Shown here: positions 7,614-16,672 of the stretch, one piece after another | Layout: each line of letters starts with the position of its first letter | Position numbering within the stretch: the stretch's first letter is position 1 | Origin: Porogramme epimiltina | Lineage: Eukaryota; Basidiomycota; Agaricomycetes; Polyporales; Polyporaceae | Direction of reading: 5' to 3' | DNA: 18,590 nt | NCBI GenBank assembly: GCA_900155495.1 | Contig: FTLJ01001401.1 | Coordinates: 1 to 18,590 of the forward strand | Translations under genes and position numbers: made by a program | The notes under the pieces: generated by a model | What the model saw: only the letters and a program-made list of their open reading frames with translations | Told to the model about the DNA's origin: nothing | Databases searched by the model: none

Positions 7614-9275
7614 ATGGACACCTTGATAGACCCCCCGCTCCGCTCCCGCTCGAGGGGCAAGTCTCACTCCCGCGTGCGCGCCCTGATAGCAAGCCGACGG
7701 GACTATTTCGTCGGCATCCTGCTGCTCCTAGCAGTCGTGGTCCTCTGGACGTCGTCTAACTTCGTCACCCAGGTGAGCGGTACCGTTCTTCTGTCCATCT
7801 TTGTTCCAAACCTTTGGTCTAGGATCTGTTTGAGGGTGGATACGAGAAACCTTTCCTGTGTGTTATCCCCCCTTTTGTCCGCCACGGGGGAAAAAAACTC
7901 ATAACTCTGTCTTAGCGTCACTTACATGAACACCAGTGCATTTGCATTTTATCTGCTCCCGTTCATTTTCCGCAAGGCCAAGAACCGGCACCATGAGAAC
8001 GCAGAAGGTGGTGGGTAGGTCGTACCGGCCTAGATGCAAGCAAGTCTCTCATGAAAACGGCAGACACCGGGGACAATACGAACCTCTCATGACAGATGAA
8101 GATGCTGCGGACACCTTGGATGTCACGGTACGCGCAAGAGTTCCATTTGTCAGGTCTTCGTACCTTGACTGGCATGCTATAGGCCATCCAAGCCCGGAAT
8201 CCAAATAGCAATTTTGACCTGGACAAATCTTCGTTGCCTCTGACCACGCGGGATACAGCGCATCTCGCGGCTGTGTTCTGCTTCTTGTGGTTTATCGCCA
8301 ACTGGACCGTAAACACCTCATTGGGCTACACCAGCGTGGCGAGTGCCACCATCCTGTCGAGTATGAGTGGTATGTGCCATATTTGTTCTAGCATCATGCG
8401 CACCTCACCGGTCCGCATTCACTACAGGATTCTTCACCCTGGGCATCGGGCGTATCTTCCGCGTAGAATCTCTGACCCTTGTCAAGATTGCCGCTGTTAT
8501 CGCAAGGTCCGTGGCTTCCGTTCGTCTCGAATATCTCCATGTGCTCACCCTGGCACTTGTCTACATAGCTTTTCCGGGGTGGTTCTCGTGTCTCTTTCCG
8601 ATTCATCCCAACCCCAGTCTCCTGGACCGGACCCTGAACCCACCGCCGTGGCGCGCATGCCTTCGCCCATGGTGGGCGATGCGCTCGCGTTGCTCTCTGC
8701 TCTCTTCTACGCGCTATATGTCACGCTGCTCAAGGTCCGCATCAGGTCGGAGTCCCGGATAGATATGCAGCTGTTCTTCGGCTTCGTTGGACTCTTCAAT
8801 ATCCTTGCCTGTTGGCCAATTGGCGTCGTCTTACATCTGACCGGCGCGGAGGCATTTGAGCTTCCGTCGACAGGCAAAGCGGTTGCGGCCCTTTTGATTA
8901 ACGTGAGTTATTGAACCAGTTCCACATGCCGCGGCCCGATGCCGAGGCTAATTCTTACGCACGCGACAATTATAGATGGCCATTACTCTCTCGAGCGATT
9001 ACATCTATGTGATCGCTATGCTCAAGACCACGCCGCTCGTGGTGACGGTGGGGCTCAGTCTCACTATGCCGCTCGCCGTCGTGGGAGACTTTTTCCTCGG
9101 CAGACCAGCGAAAGCTCAGGTCGTCTTAGGCGCTGTGATCGTAATCTCGAGTTTCCTCGTCCTCGGGCTCGAAGATTCTCGCCATGCGGATGAAGCCATG
9201 TCAGCAACTCGGCCAGGTCACGAGACAGGAAGGGCGGGAGTGCATCTAGAGGAAGAAGTGTCTTTGACCGACTAG
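7614..9275 (+). CDS. Ten-helix DMT-superfamily transporter, SLC35F5/YML018C type
   Basis: Eight exons (7614-7772, 7823-7857, 7916-8014, 8064-8127, 8183-8369, 8428-8506, 8569-8902, 8976-9275) join to 418 aa. Introns are 49-73 nt, GT-AG; the donor at 8507 is the unusual GTCCGT but its removal is required by frame. Ten hydrophobic helices can be counted, from GILLLLAVVVLWTSSNFVTQ (residues about 34-53) to VVLGAVIVISSFLVLGLED near the end. Family signatures include TSSNFVTQDLFEGGYEKPFL, YMNTSAFAFYLLP, the soluble loop motif YEPLMTDEDA, NWTVNTSLGYTSVASATILS, VVLVSLSDSS, and the ALFYALYVTLLK segment that starts the second EamA-like half. Relatives lie in vacuolar, Golgi or other internal membranes; some (THI74/YML018C group) were proposed in thiamine-related transport, but substrate is unknown. 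The C-terminal tail of about 30 residues is acidic and cytosolic in type. The ATG sits in good context (GCCCATGG). Confidence 0.92.
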
Positions 9276-9748
9276 CGCCGCGTTGGTGATCAGACCGCAT
9301 GTACCGTATCTGCGTTGTATTCTGCTTCCGCGTGATAGATTGTGAACCCAGTGTGTGTATTGCAGAAGTGGCCGAGATACATGAGGAATGCCGAACTATC
9401 GGTATTACACGATCAACGCGAAGTGCGAGCGGTAGGGTACAAGAGAGCAACAGCCATGGATCCGTATCCGTATTAGTATTAGAGTCCGAAACACCTCAGG
9501 GCGGCAGGATACAGGAGACAAATATAGGACGGGGGGAGAGGGGGGTTAGGATAGCACTACAGTGAGTAATTAGAAACTAGCAATAATGATACAATTGATG
9601 GGGGAGATCAAGAAGGCGATGTGGGGGGGATGCAGATGGAGTAAGAGTGAATGCGTAGAGATAGGAGCCAGTCGCGCCGTGTGTGATCCAGTGACCCTTA
9701 GGCCGCAGAGCCACGCCGCGGCCGGACAGCCGATGAATGTGCTGGCGT
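9276..9748. other. Convergent intergenic region, no gene seen
   Basis: The 3' flanks of the transporter (plus) and adenylation gene (minus) meet here. There is a G-rich run near 9530-9547 and an A/T-rich patch near 9565-9600 that may hold 3'-end signals. Small open frames are not supported by composition or domains. Confidence 0.5.
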
Positions 9749-11522
9749 TCAGCGCGCCGCAGCGACCCCGTAGACCTCATCGAGGACGGTCTTGAACGCC
9801 TCCTCGACTGCGCGCCGGCGGATGTTGCCCTTGGTCGCAGTACGGGGAAGCGTGCCGCGGTCGACAATGATGATGTACTGCGCAGAGTCGATGCGCTCGT
9901 GCACGTACCGCCGCGTGTGGAAGGGGCGGATGCGGCGCACGATGTCCCTGCGGAGCTTCTCGCGATCGGCGGCCGGGTCCGCGGCCTCGACAAAGAGCGC
10001 GGGAGAGGGGCGGCCGTTCCCCGTCACCACGCACGCCGAGACGAGATCGGCGCACGTCGCGAACACGTTGTCCTCGATCGCCTTGGTGTCGCATCGGAGG
10101 GAGGTCTCCGACTTTATCCAGTCGTCGTTGCGCCCGCGGTAGACGTACCGCCCAGGTGCCACCTCGAGGAACAGGTCGCCGGTGTGGTAGTCGCCGTCAG
10201 GGGCGCGGAGGGAGGGGTCTGGACAGTCGGGGGAATCGGCGAGGACGATGAGCTCGAGCAGTTGGGCGTTGGCGTTGGCATATGTCGCCTCCTCGGCGTC
10301 GGCGGCGTCGGCGGAGTCAACTGGTATAAACACATATTTAGATCCAGGCACTGGTACGAGCGTGTGCATTGGATCATGGTTGTGTAGCGCTGAATCCTCA
10401 AGCTCCTCGTCGGGGGTGACAAGCATCGAGCCGACCTCGGTGTTGCCGTAACAGTTCCGTATCCTGATGCCATTGCGGCGCACCCACTCCTCGTCCTCCG
10501 GAGACATCTGGAGACCAGAAATGAGGATCTCGTCGAGGCTCTGAAGGTAGGCGAGGAGTTTAGGATCGTTGCGGGAGTTGCGTATGTGCTGGCTGAGGAA
10601 CGTCGGGAACTGGTTCATTCGTGTGAGGCCGCAACGTTGGAACATGTCGACTAGCTCGTCGGAGGAGAAACCCGCCTTCGTGAACTGGACTGTGCACGAC
10701 CCGTGCTGGATCATGCCAGCCAGCATGAAGGACTGTCCGAAGTGGGCCATACTCCCCCTGTCAGGTGATCCGAGTTAGTTAAGTAGCCGGCGCGGGCGAG
10801 AGAAGCACGCACATCCAGACAGTGACGTCTTGCCGACCGTTGCGAGACGCTTTCGGGCGCATGTGTCGATGAATCTTGGTCAGTGCGCAATCCCACCACG
10901 CGTAGCTGACAGGGACGAGTTTCGGGCGTCCAGATGTTGAACCCGACGTATGGAAGATCATAAGGGTGTCGTCGCCATTGGTGCTTCCCCGGTTAGGAGG
11001 TAGTGTTGCCTCGGCGATCGGGAGAATCCGGACATCGACCGCGGAATATGTGGGTAATGAATGACGGTCGAGACCGCAAGCGTATGACGGGTCGTAGATG
11101 AGTGCCCGGCCATTGGACTTCTCCAGCAGCTCAAAAATGATGTCAGGGTTCGGTAACCGTAGCGAGAAGTATTGTGGGATGTATCCGGCGCGAGCGATAG
11201 AGTAGATGTGGACAGCGTCGAGATATGTCAGGCCGCCGAGCCTGCCGGGTCTGGGGTCAGCACTCGTCTACGGCGGTCGCGAGGAGAAGACTCACCATAG
11301 CCCTACTACTGACCGCCTCGCAACGCCGTCCGTGGTGAGGCGTTGTGTCCAATGCCGCGCGAAGCGCTCGACGTCTTGCCAAAACTGGGCGTAGGTGACA
11401 ATGTCCCACTCGAGCACTCGACCAGTATCAGTGTCGACGCGTGGAAGGCGGAAGACGGGGGAGTCAGGACACCGGGATGCAGTCTGCTCAAGGACAGTGA
11501 GGTGAGTCCGGAACGGGGACAT
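9749..11522 (-). CDS. Free-standing adenylation (AMP-binding, acyl-CoA synthetase-like) enzyme
   Basis: Exons in transcript order are 11296-11522, 10813-11241 and 9749-10757, introns 54 and 55 nt (GTGAGT..CAG and GTGCGT..CAG), both phase 2, giving 554 aa. It belongs to the ANL superfamily, which activates a carboxylic acid with ATP to an acyl-adenylate. Core motifs: A3/P-loop HTSGSTSGRPK at 173-183; the joint VTVWMGSMAHFGQ; A5 NCYGNTEVG at 320-328; A7 YHTGD with D413; A8 around GRNDDWIKSE just after; and A10 TATKGNIRR with K528 as the probable catalytic lysine. The P-loop has one more residue than the usual TSG[ST]TGxPK. The protein ends 26 residues after that lysine, so the carrier (T) and reductase domains of basidiomycete NRPS-like reductases are absent. 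Starting MSPFRTHLTVLEQTASRCPD fits the usual beginning of such A domains. Substrate unknown. It faces the transporter tail to tail. Confidence 0.92.
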
Positions 11523-13448
11523 AGCGAGATGGAGAGATGTGAACCTAAGGAGGTGACTTGGTCAAACTCGCGTGAGTGACTTATATAGCGAGGGCGGCGG
11601 TATGCATAGCTGTATGACTGAGCCACGGTGATGCGACCAAATGACGGGGTTGTCAATCTCAAACGCTCTGGTGGGGGACAGCCAGTGTCAGCGCAATTTC
11701 TCCAAGAAAGCAAAAGCTGCGACAAACAAACAACGTACGCCCGCTGTGATGGAAGTGGGGATCAGTGCCAGATCTCAGCTGCCGGAAATCTATGACCGCT
11801 TGCAAGCGTACGAAACGGGTTCAATGGGCGAGGACGAGGAAGAAAATGCCATGAACGTTTGCCGAGTCAGCACGGTTGCCACTGCCTCTCGAGCGGGGTA
11901 TCCATCCGAGTGCCGACAGCGCCGCACGAGCGCGGCCGAGTCATGCACTGATTCACGATTGCTGGCTATACGTGGCAATTGTCGCAATATACACGCACAA
12001 GGGCGGCACACAGCTGATGAGAGCTCTGACAGATGACTAGGCTAGGGATCACTAAACCTTGACCGAAAACTGCGGCGGGTGCCCTCGAGGCTGCGCTGAG
12101 CCCGAGCCCGAAAAATACGGGTGGGCGACTGGGCGGGATCAGGGATAACCGGTGCGCGCTTTACGTGCATCCTGCGCGCATTTGCGCTCGGAACGCGCTT
12201 CGGAGATAGCATTGATGAAGGAAAAGGAAGTGCAGCAAGCATTTGTTCTTGGGTGTGGATGAGATATGTATGTTTGGCGCCTGTACTGGCCGTACACAGC
12301 CCGGGACACTGGTCTGGGGTGTCCAAACCCGACGCGGACAATGTCTCCGGGTTTCGAGGCGGCCGAGGCGCTGGGCTCCCCAGGCAGATGGCGGGCATAA
12401 ATCTGCGGGAGGTGCGTCGGAGCGGACACGAACACGACACATCTTGAACTTGTTGCTTCGTGCCGTCTGTCTGGGCAGACACTCGAGATATCCTCTTCCC
12501 TAGTTCGAGCTCCGTCTCAGGCACCTGCCTCGGTCCTCGCAGGCACCGCGATTCACAACGACCTCCTCGGGTTTCCGCTGCATTCATTGCCCGTCTGCTC
12601 CACCGCTCGCGGGAGATGGCGCTCGCTGTGGCGCTGTTGCACATGCAGCCGGGCTCACATGCCCTCGGAGGGGGCCACGGGGGTGATGAACGCGGCGTTG
12701 TACCGCGGGGACATTGCCGCAACTCTGAACGCGCAATGGTGTGCACTCACTGCGACGTACTTGAGGTAATCACGGGCAGATGGTTGCCGAGAGCACGCCG
12801 GGGAGACGAGTTGGAGGGTACTCCTTTAGACATCCGAGTTGCATACCTGGTCAGATTGATGACTGAGCGGGTGTGCCGAATTGCGTGGCGCATGGCGAGG
12901 AAGACGTAGTGCCGGTAATTAATGAGAACTCCGGCGGTCGAGCGTGTTGTGGCCCTCGAGCGTGCAGTATGGGGAAGACGAGGCATGCACGGCTCCATGA
13001 TCATCGGGAATATGAAAGCAGCGGCAAGGGCAGGGCGGTTGCTAGTGCTCGATAAATGAACCCGCCGCCGCCGACGGGGGTGCGCGGACCAGGGAACGAT
13101 GGATGAAGAAACTGGAGTCGGTGTAGATGTATGCACGCGTCAGGATGGCTCGGGCGAGAGGAGGGCGCAGAGTCGGGGCGCCTGCCGGAAAGGGCCGGAA
13201 AATACCGAGCGAGCCAGACGCGACAGGGCAAGGTCGAGGTCGTCGTTCTGCGCGCCCTAGCCTCTTTCTTGTCAGTCCCCTGCTCGTCGCTTTGCATGTC
13301 CCTCAACTTCCCCCCATCCCCTCCATAGCACACACCCCGTGCATAGGTGCGTTTAGCGATCGTTTTCTCCGCAAAACTACGGCCTTGACGCGTCTCCAGC
13401 TCACGGCGGCGACTTGGCGAATTCGCCGTCCCGTCATCCTGGCTGTCC
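11523..13448. other. 1.9 kb region without a supported gene
   Basis: The region separates the divergent adenylation and PPR genes. Several open frames exist (for example minus 12042-12746, 234 codons, and minus 12747-13136, 129 codons; plus 12460-12909, 149 codons) but composition is shadow-like (many R, S, P, T and C) and no domain is recognisable. I found no exon chain that makes a convincing protein on either strand. It includes the promoters of both flanking genes, and possibly decayed sequence. Confidence 0.4.
11580..11587 (-). promoter_or_regulatory. TATA box of the adenylation gene
   Basis: The minus strand reads TATATAAG, a close match to TATAWAW, ending about 57 nt before the ATG at 11522. 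That spacing is normal for a fungal TATA promoter with a short leader. A TATA element suggests regulated rather than constant expression, which suits a secondary-metabolism type enzyme (inference). Confidence 0.6.
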
Positions 13449-16211
13449 ATGCCCTGGAGAGTCGGCCGGGACTTCAGGCATCTGTCTCAAGCCACAAGCA
13501 CTCTTCTCGAACGAACGCGAGACTCCTTTCGTCCTCTATGCCTCATTGCGAAGCCCCTCCACTCTACCCGTGGCACCCTATGGCCGCCAGCTGTAGCACT
13601 CAAGTTCAGCTATTCACATGCACCAAGGCCCGACGTAGCGAACACAGATACACCTCAGAAGGACGTCGAGCGGCGACGCGTTTGGAAGAAGCCTCTCCAG
13701 TCGATGCTCCGCCAGGACAGAAGCAAGGAAAACACTGCTCAACACGAGCCTGCGTCCCTGGGCCCGCCTCCCCCGGAGATCTTATCGCTCCTCGACGTAC
13801 TGTTCGTGGAGTATCCATCAAATTTCGTCCTCTCGGAAATGAGGCAGTCCAAGCTGGCGTCCACCCTCCTCTCCTACCTTCGTCTTCCTCAGCGTACCCC
13901 CGCGCTCGTCCTCCATCTTCTCGATGCCAGACTTCATATCCGCGCGCTCCGGATCATGCATCTCGGCGCGGAAGTCGGATGCACCTATTCGCCGAAGTTT
14001 TACGGACAGTGCGCGGAGAGACTAGCACGACTAGGATGTTGGCGGCAAGTCGTCGACCTGACGAGCTGGGCAAGACAGCGCTTGGGTTACACGACCACGT
14101 GGCTTCTCAACTGGCGTTTGCAAGCATTGATGGAACTTCAGCACTTCGTATCCACCGAAGATGTTCTCGCTCTATACGAGAAGGAGCGGGTCAGGGCATC
14201 CCGACTGACCTACCACCTGATAATTTCTATGCACATGCGAAATCATCACCTTACGGCCGCCCTCGATGCCTTGCAGCATATGGAACGCGCCGGGTTCGCG
14301 GTAACGGCCAGGACGTGGGCAGTCGTGCTGCTCGGTTACCGCTCGTTTGGAGTCACGCCTGCCGTCAAGTCCCAGGCTCTTGCTGCCTTGGGCACGGCTG
14401 CAGACGACAAAACTTCCACTGTAATTCTCAACAGCATCGTCCGACTCCTCCTCGACACGGGAGATATGACCGGCGTAGCGGAAGTTCTCTCTTATGCTTC
14501 GCGGCCTTCTGGAGACCCCAGCGCCGGCCCTGGGGAAGGTTCCACCCTGCACGGCGACGCGAGTGTCGGGTCTCCGACCACCGTGGGGTCCCCACGGCCA
14601 TCTCGATCACCCTCCCCCCGCCAGAACCCCGTCGATGTCACGACCTACAATCTGCTCCTTGGGCACCTTGCTCGTCAGGGTGATCTCACGAGAGCACTTA
14701 ATGTTCTCCGGCAGATGCAGGCGGCGGCAGTGCGCCCCAACAGCGATACGGCCGCAGCGCTGGTACGCCTGTACTACGCCGCAGGTCACTCCAATGATGC
14801 TCTGCACGTTGCAGCGGGCGTTCTCAACAACTTCCCCGACGCCCTTGAACAGCTTACCTTGCTCGGGTTCTCGCCCTCCACTGCGCCACAACATCCTATT
14901 CCGCCTTCTACACCACCTACCATTCAAGTTTTGAACGCCCTATTATCTGGTGCCCTTGCATCCCACGGTCTCCAGGCCCTCCGCTCCACGCTCTCTATTA
15001 TGGAAATAACAAGAGTGGATGTCAACCATACGACACTCACGCTCGCCCTCCGGCACATACACCGTCATGGGCGTGGGGAATATCGAACCATGGTCAGGAT
15101 CGTCCGCAAGGTCATGTCGTTGGGCGCCGCACCGACATTGCAGCATTTCCACGTCCTGCTGAGTTCTCTCGTTCGCGAAGACAAGGAACGAGCCCGTCCA
15201 CGTGGTTGGCGCACTACATCCCCCGGTCCTACCCCGCGATCAGGCCCAGCGAAGCAGCAGCAGCGGGCTGATTGCTCCGAAGACATTAATGCGACTAGTG
15301 ACGAGGCCGAGTACTTCCGTCCCAACGCAGGCATCACCGTGCCCCTTCGCCCTCGCCGCGGCAATCTCCTCCGGCCCATCCTTCAATCCCTCATCGCCCG
15401 GCAGGTGCGGAGCGACCCGGTCACCTTCGCCCTGCGCATCAAGCACGACGCGCTGGTCCACCGCGACATGGAAGCCGCGAACCGCGCGTTCCGCGCCATG
15501 GTCGCCGCCGGGCTGCAGCCCAACCGCTACCACTACGGCGCGCTGATGGAGGGCTACGCCGCCGCGGGCGACCTCCGCGCCGCGGCGGACGTGATGCGCA
15601 CCGCGGCCGCGGCCGGCGTCGCGCCCGACGTGCGCACGCACACGATCCTCGTCGCGGGCTACGCGCGCCGCGCGCAGCCCGCCGCCGCCGCGCGCGCCTT
15701 CCGCGCCATGGTCGCCGCCGGCGTGCGCCCGGACGTGCCCGCGATCGACGCGCTCGTGAGCGCGTTCTACCGCGCCCGCGCGTACCGCGCCGCGCGCCGC
15801 GTCCTCCTGCGGCTCTGGCCCCAGATCGCGCCCGTCCCCGCGGGCGCGGCGGGCCTCTCGCTTAGGGAGCTTGCGGTGGCTTTCCGCGCGCTCCACGGGA
15901 GCGCGGACAGTGGCCATCATGGCGGCGGCGGTGAGAACGAGGACGAGGGCGACACGCCCAGAGCTGGGCACGCGCCGCCCAAGGTGCCTCCGCGGCTCTC
16001 GGTGGTGGAACGGCGGGCGCTGCGACGTCAGCTGCATGATCTTCTGCGGGCTTGGAAGAGCGCGCTGGGGGGCGCCTCCGCGCGACCGGGTGGGATGGGC
16101 GCTGGGGTGAGGGCACAGGCGGCGAGGAGCAGGAGGAGGAAGACGGCGGGGTACGATCTCACCGTGTCAGCGACGCAGAAACCCAAATACAATAGCGCTA
16201 CGGGGTGTTAA
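13449..16211 (+). CDS. Pentatricopeptide repeat (PPR) protein, probably mitochondrial
   Basis: PPR proteins bind single-stranded organellar RNA and act in its processing, stability or translation. This one is 920 aa in one exon. The N-terminus, MPWRVGRDFRHLSQATSTLL, is Arg/Ser-rich with few acids, as in mitochondrial presequences. A PPR-like helix pair is seen at about 250-290 (SRLTYHLIISMHMRNHHLTA). A clear 35-residue PPR spans 396-430 (DVTTYNLLLGHLARQGDLTR), followed by a weaker one. Four tandem units of exactly 35 residues span 657-691, 692-726, 727-761 and 762-796, each ending in a G-x-x-P or similar turn. Linkers around 355-395 and 595-640 are Ser/Pro/Gly-rich. The C-terminal 90 residues are basic with a Gly/Glu/Asp patch and no repeat. 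Third positions become almost all G or C in the tandem-repeat part. The ATG at 13449 is the first in this frame. The target RNA is unknown. Confidence 0.9.
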   Translation: MPWRVGRDFRHLSQATSTLLERTRDSFRPLCLIAKPLHSTRGTLWPPAVALKFSYSHAPRPDVANTDTPQKDVERRRVWKKPLQSMLRQDRSKENTAQHEPASLGPPPPEILSLLDVLFVEYPSNFVLSEMRQSKLASTLLSYLRLPQRTPALVLHLLDARLHIRALRIMHLGAEVGCTYSPKFYGQCAERLARLGCWRQVVDLTSWARQRLGYTTTWLLNWRLQALMELQHFVSTEDVLALYEKERVRASRLTYHLIISMHMRNHHLTAALDALQHMERAGFAVTARTWAVVLLGYRSFGVTPAVKSQALAALGTAADDKTSTVILNSIVRLLLDTGDMTGVAEVLSYASRPSGDPSAGPGEGSTLHGDASVGSPTTVGSPRPSRSPSPRQNPVDVTTYNLLLGHLARQGDLTRALNVLRQMQAAAVRPNSDTAAALVRLYYAAGHSNDALHVAAGVLNNFPDALEQLTLLGFSPSTAPQHPIPPSTPPTIQVLNALLSGALASHGLQALRSTLSIMEITRVDVNHTTLTLALRHIHRHGRGEYRTMVRIVRKVMSLGAAPTLQHFHVLLSSLVREDKERARPRGWRTTSPGPTPRSGPAKQQQRADCSEDINATSDEAEYFRPNAGITVPLRPRRGNLLRPILQSLIARQVRSDPVTFALRIKHDALVHRDMEAANRAFRAMVAAGLQPNRYHYGALMEGYAAAGDLRAAADVMRTAAAAGVAPDVRTHTILVAGYARRAQPAAAARAFRAMVAAGVRPDVPAIDALVSAFYRARAYRAARRVLLRLWPQIAPVPAGAAGLSLRELAVAFRALHGSADSGHHGGGGENEDEGDTPRAGHAPPKVPPRLSVVERRALRRQLHDLLRAWKSALGGASARPGGMGAGVRAQAARSRRRKTAGYDLTVSATQKPKYNSATGC
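15417..15836 (+). repeat. Four tandem 35-codon PPR units, very GC-rich
   Basis: Four units of 105 nt follow each other without spacers inside the PPR gene. Units 1 and 3 share an identical 23-nt block starting at 15489 and 15699 (TTCCGCGCCATGGTCGCCGC and three more bases), exactly 210 nt apart, which is two units. Their encoded second helices are both AFRAMVAAG. Confidence 0.85.
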
Positions 16212-16672
16212 TCATTCGTGTCATCGTGCATGTACAGCTTCGAGTGGTCCCGCGACGTCCGAGCACCCCGCCTTTACCTTGTTGGGGCCCCCCGGAGGTT
16301 ATATTCGCCTACGCTCCGACCCCGACGGCGAGGCGCGCAACATCGTCTCCCAGGATGTGGGGTTCTGTGGGCGGTGAGCGGTGAGCGGGAAGACTTGCGC
16401 GCTCGCTGGCATGACTCGGGCGGGTGGCATGTGTGTGTTCGCATACGCGTACGCGAAGGCAAAGCATGCTATCCATTGCGCGCTGACAGAGAATCCAACA
16501 GAGTTCCACGTATCGTAGAACTAGATGCCTAGCGTAAAATGTGTCTATACAGGAGCTCGAGGGAGCCGGTGACCGTGGCGGCATAAGCTTAATAAGTAAA
16601 TTACTCATACAGCAAAACATAATGACTTCCGTGTATCTCCCCACCTCCCAGGGCGCGCCCGCACCCCGTGGG
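16212..16672. other. Convergent intergenic region, no gene seen
   Basis: The 3' flanks of the PPR gene (plus) and HapX-like gene (minus) meet here. The only notable composition is an AT-rich patch at 16585-16625 (plus AATAAGTAAATT), lying 50-90 nt beyond the HapX-like stop codon and possibly part of its 3'-end signal. Short open frames are unconvincing. Confidence 0.5.

Noticed and set aside
7298..7692. Two overlapping minus-strand frames of about 120 codons upstream of SLX9
   Set aside because: They lie over the divergent promoter and the first exon of the transporter; neither has a domain, and SLX9 starts cleanly at 7327.
10290..10320. Short GGCGTC-type repeat
   Set aside because: It encodes an Ala/Asp-rich loop (DSADAADAEEA) of the adenylation enzyme, a local codon repeat without wider structure.
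12042..12746. 234-codon minus-strand open frame
   Set aside because: Random-looking composition with many R, P, S and C, no domain, and no conserved segment that I recognise.
12630..12775. Minus-strand peptide (YLKYVAVSAHHCAFRVAAMS and onward) that loosely recalls the A2 region of adenylation domains
   Set aside because: Only a few residues such as MSPR resemble the family, no P-loop or other core motif follows, and the frame soon stops. Too weak to call a decayed duplicate of the neighbouring adenylation gene.
13127..14683. 518-codon plus-strand frame overlapping the PPR gene start
   Set aside because: It is a shadow frame: composition is rich in R, S, P and H, with no domain, and it overlaps the PPR frame that carries clear repeats.
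15240..16037. 265-codon minus-strand frame opposite the PPR repeats
   Set aside because: It is the antisense of the GC-rich tandem repeats, where stop codons are rare; its repetitive HARGGDHGAE-like content mirrors the PPR units.
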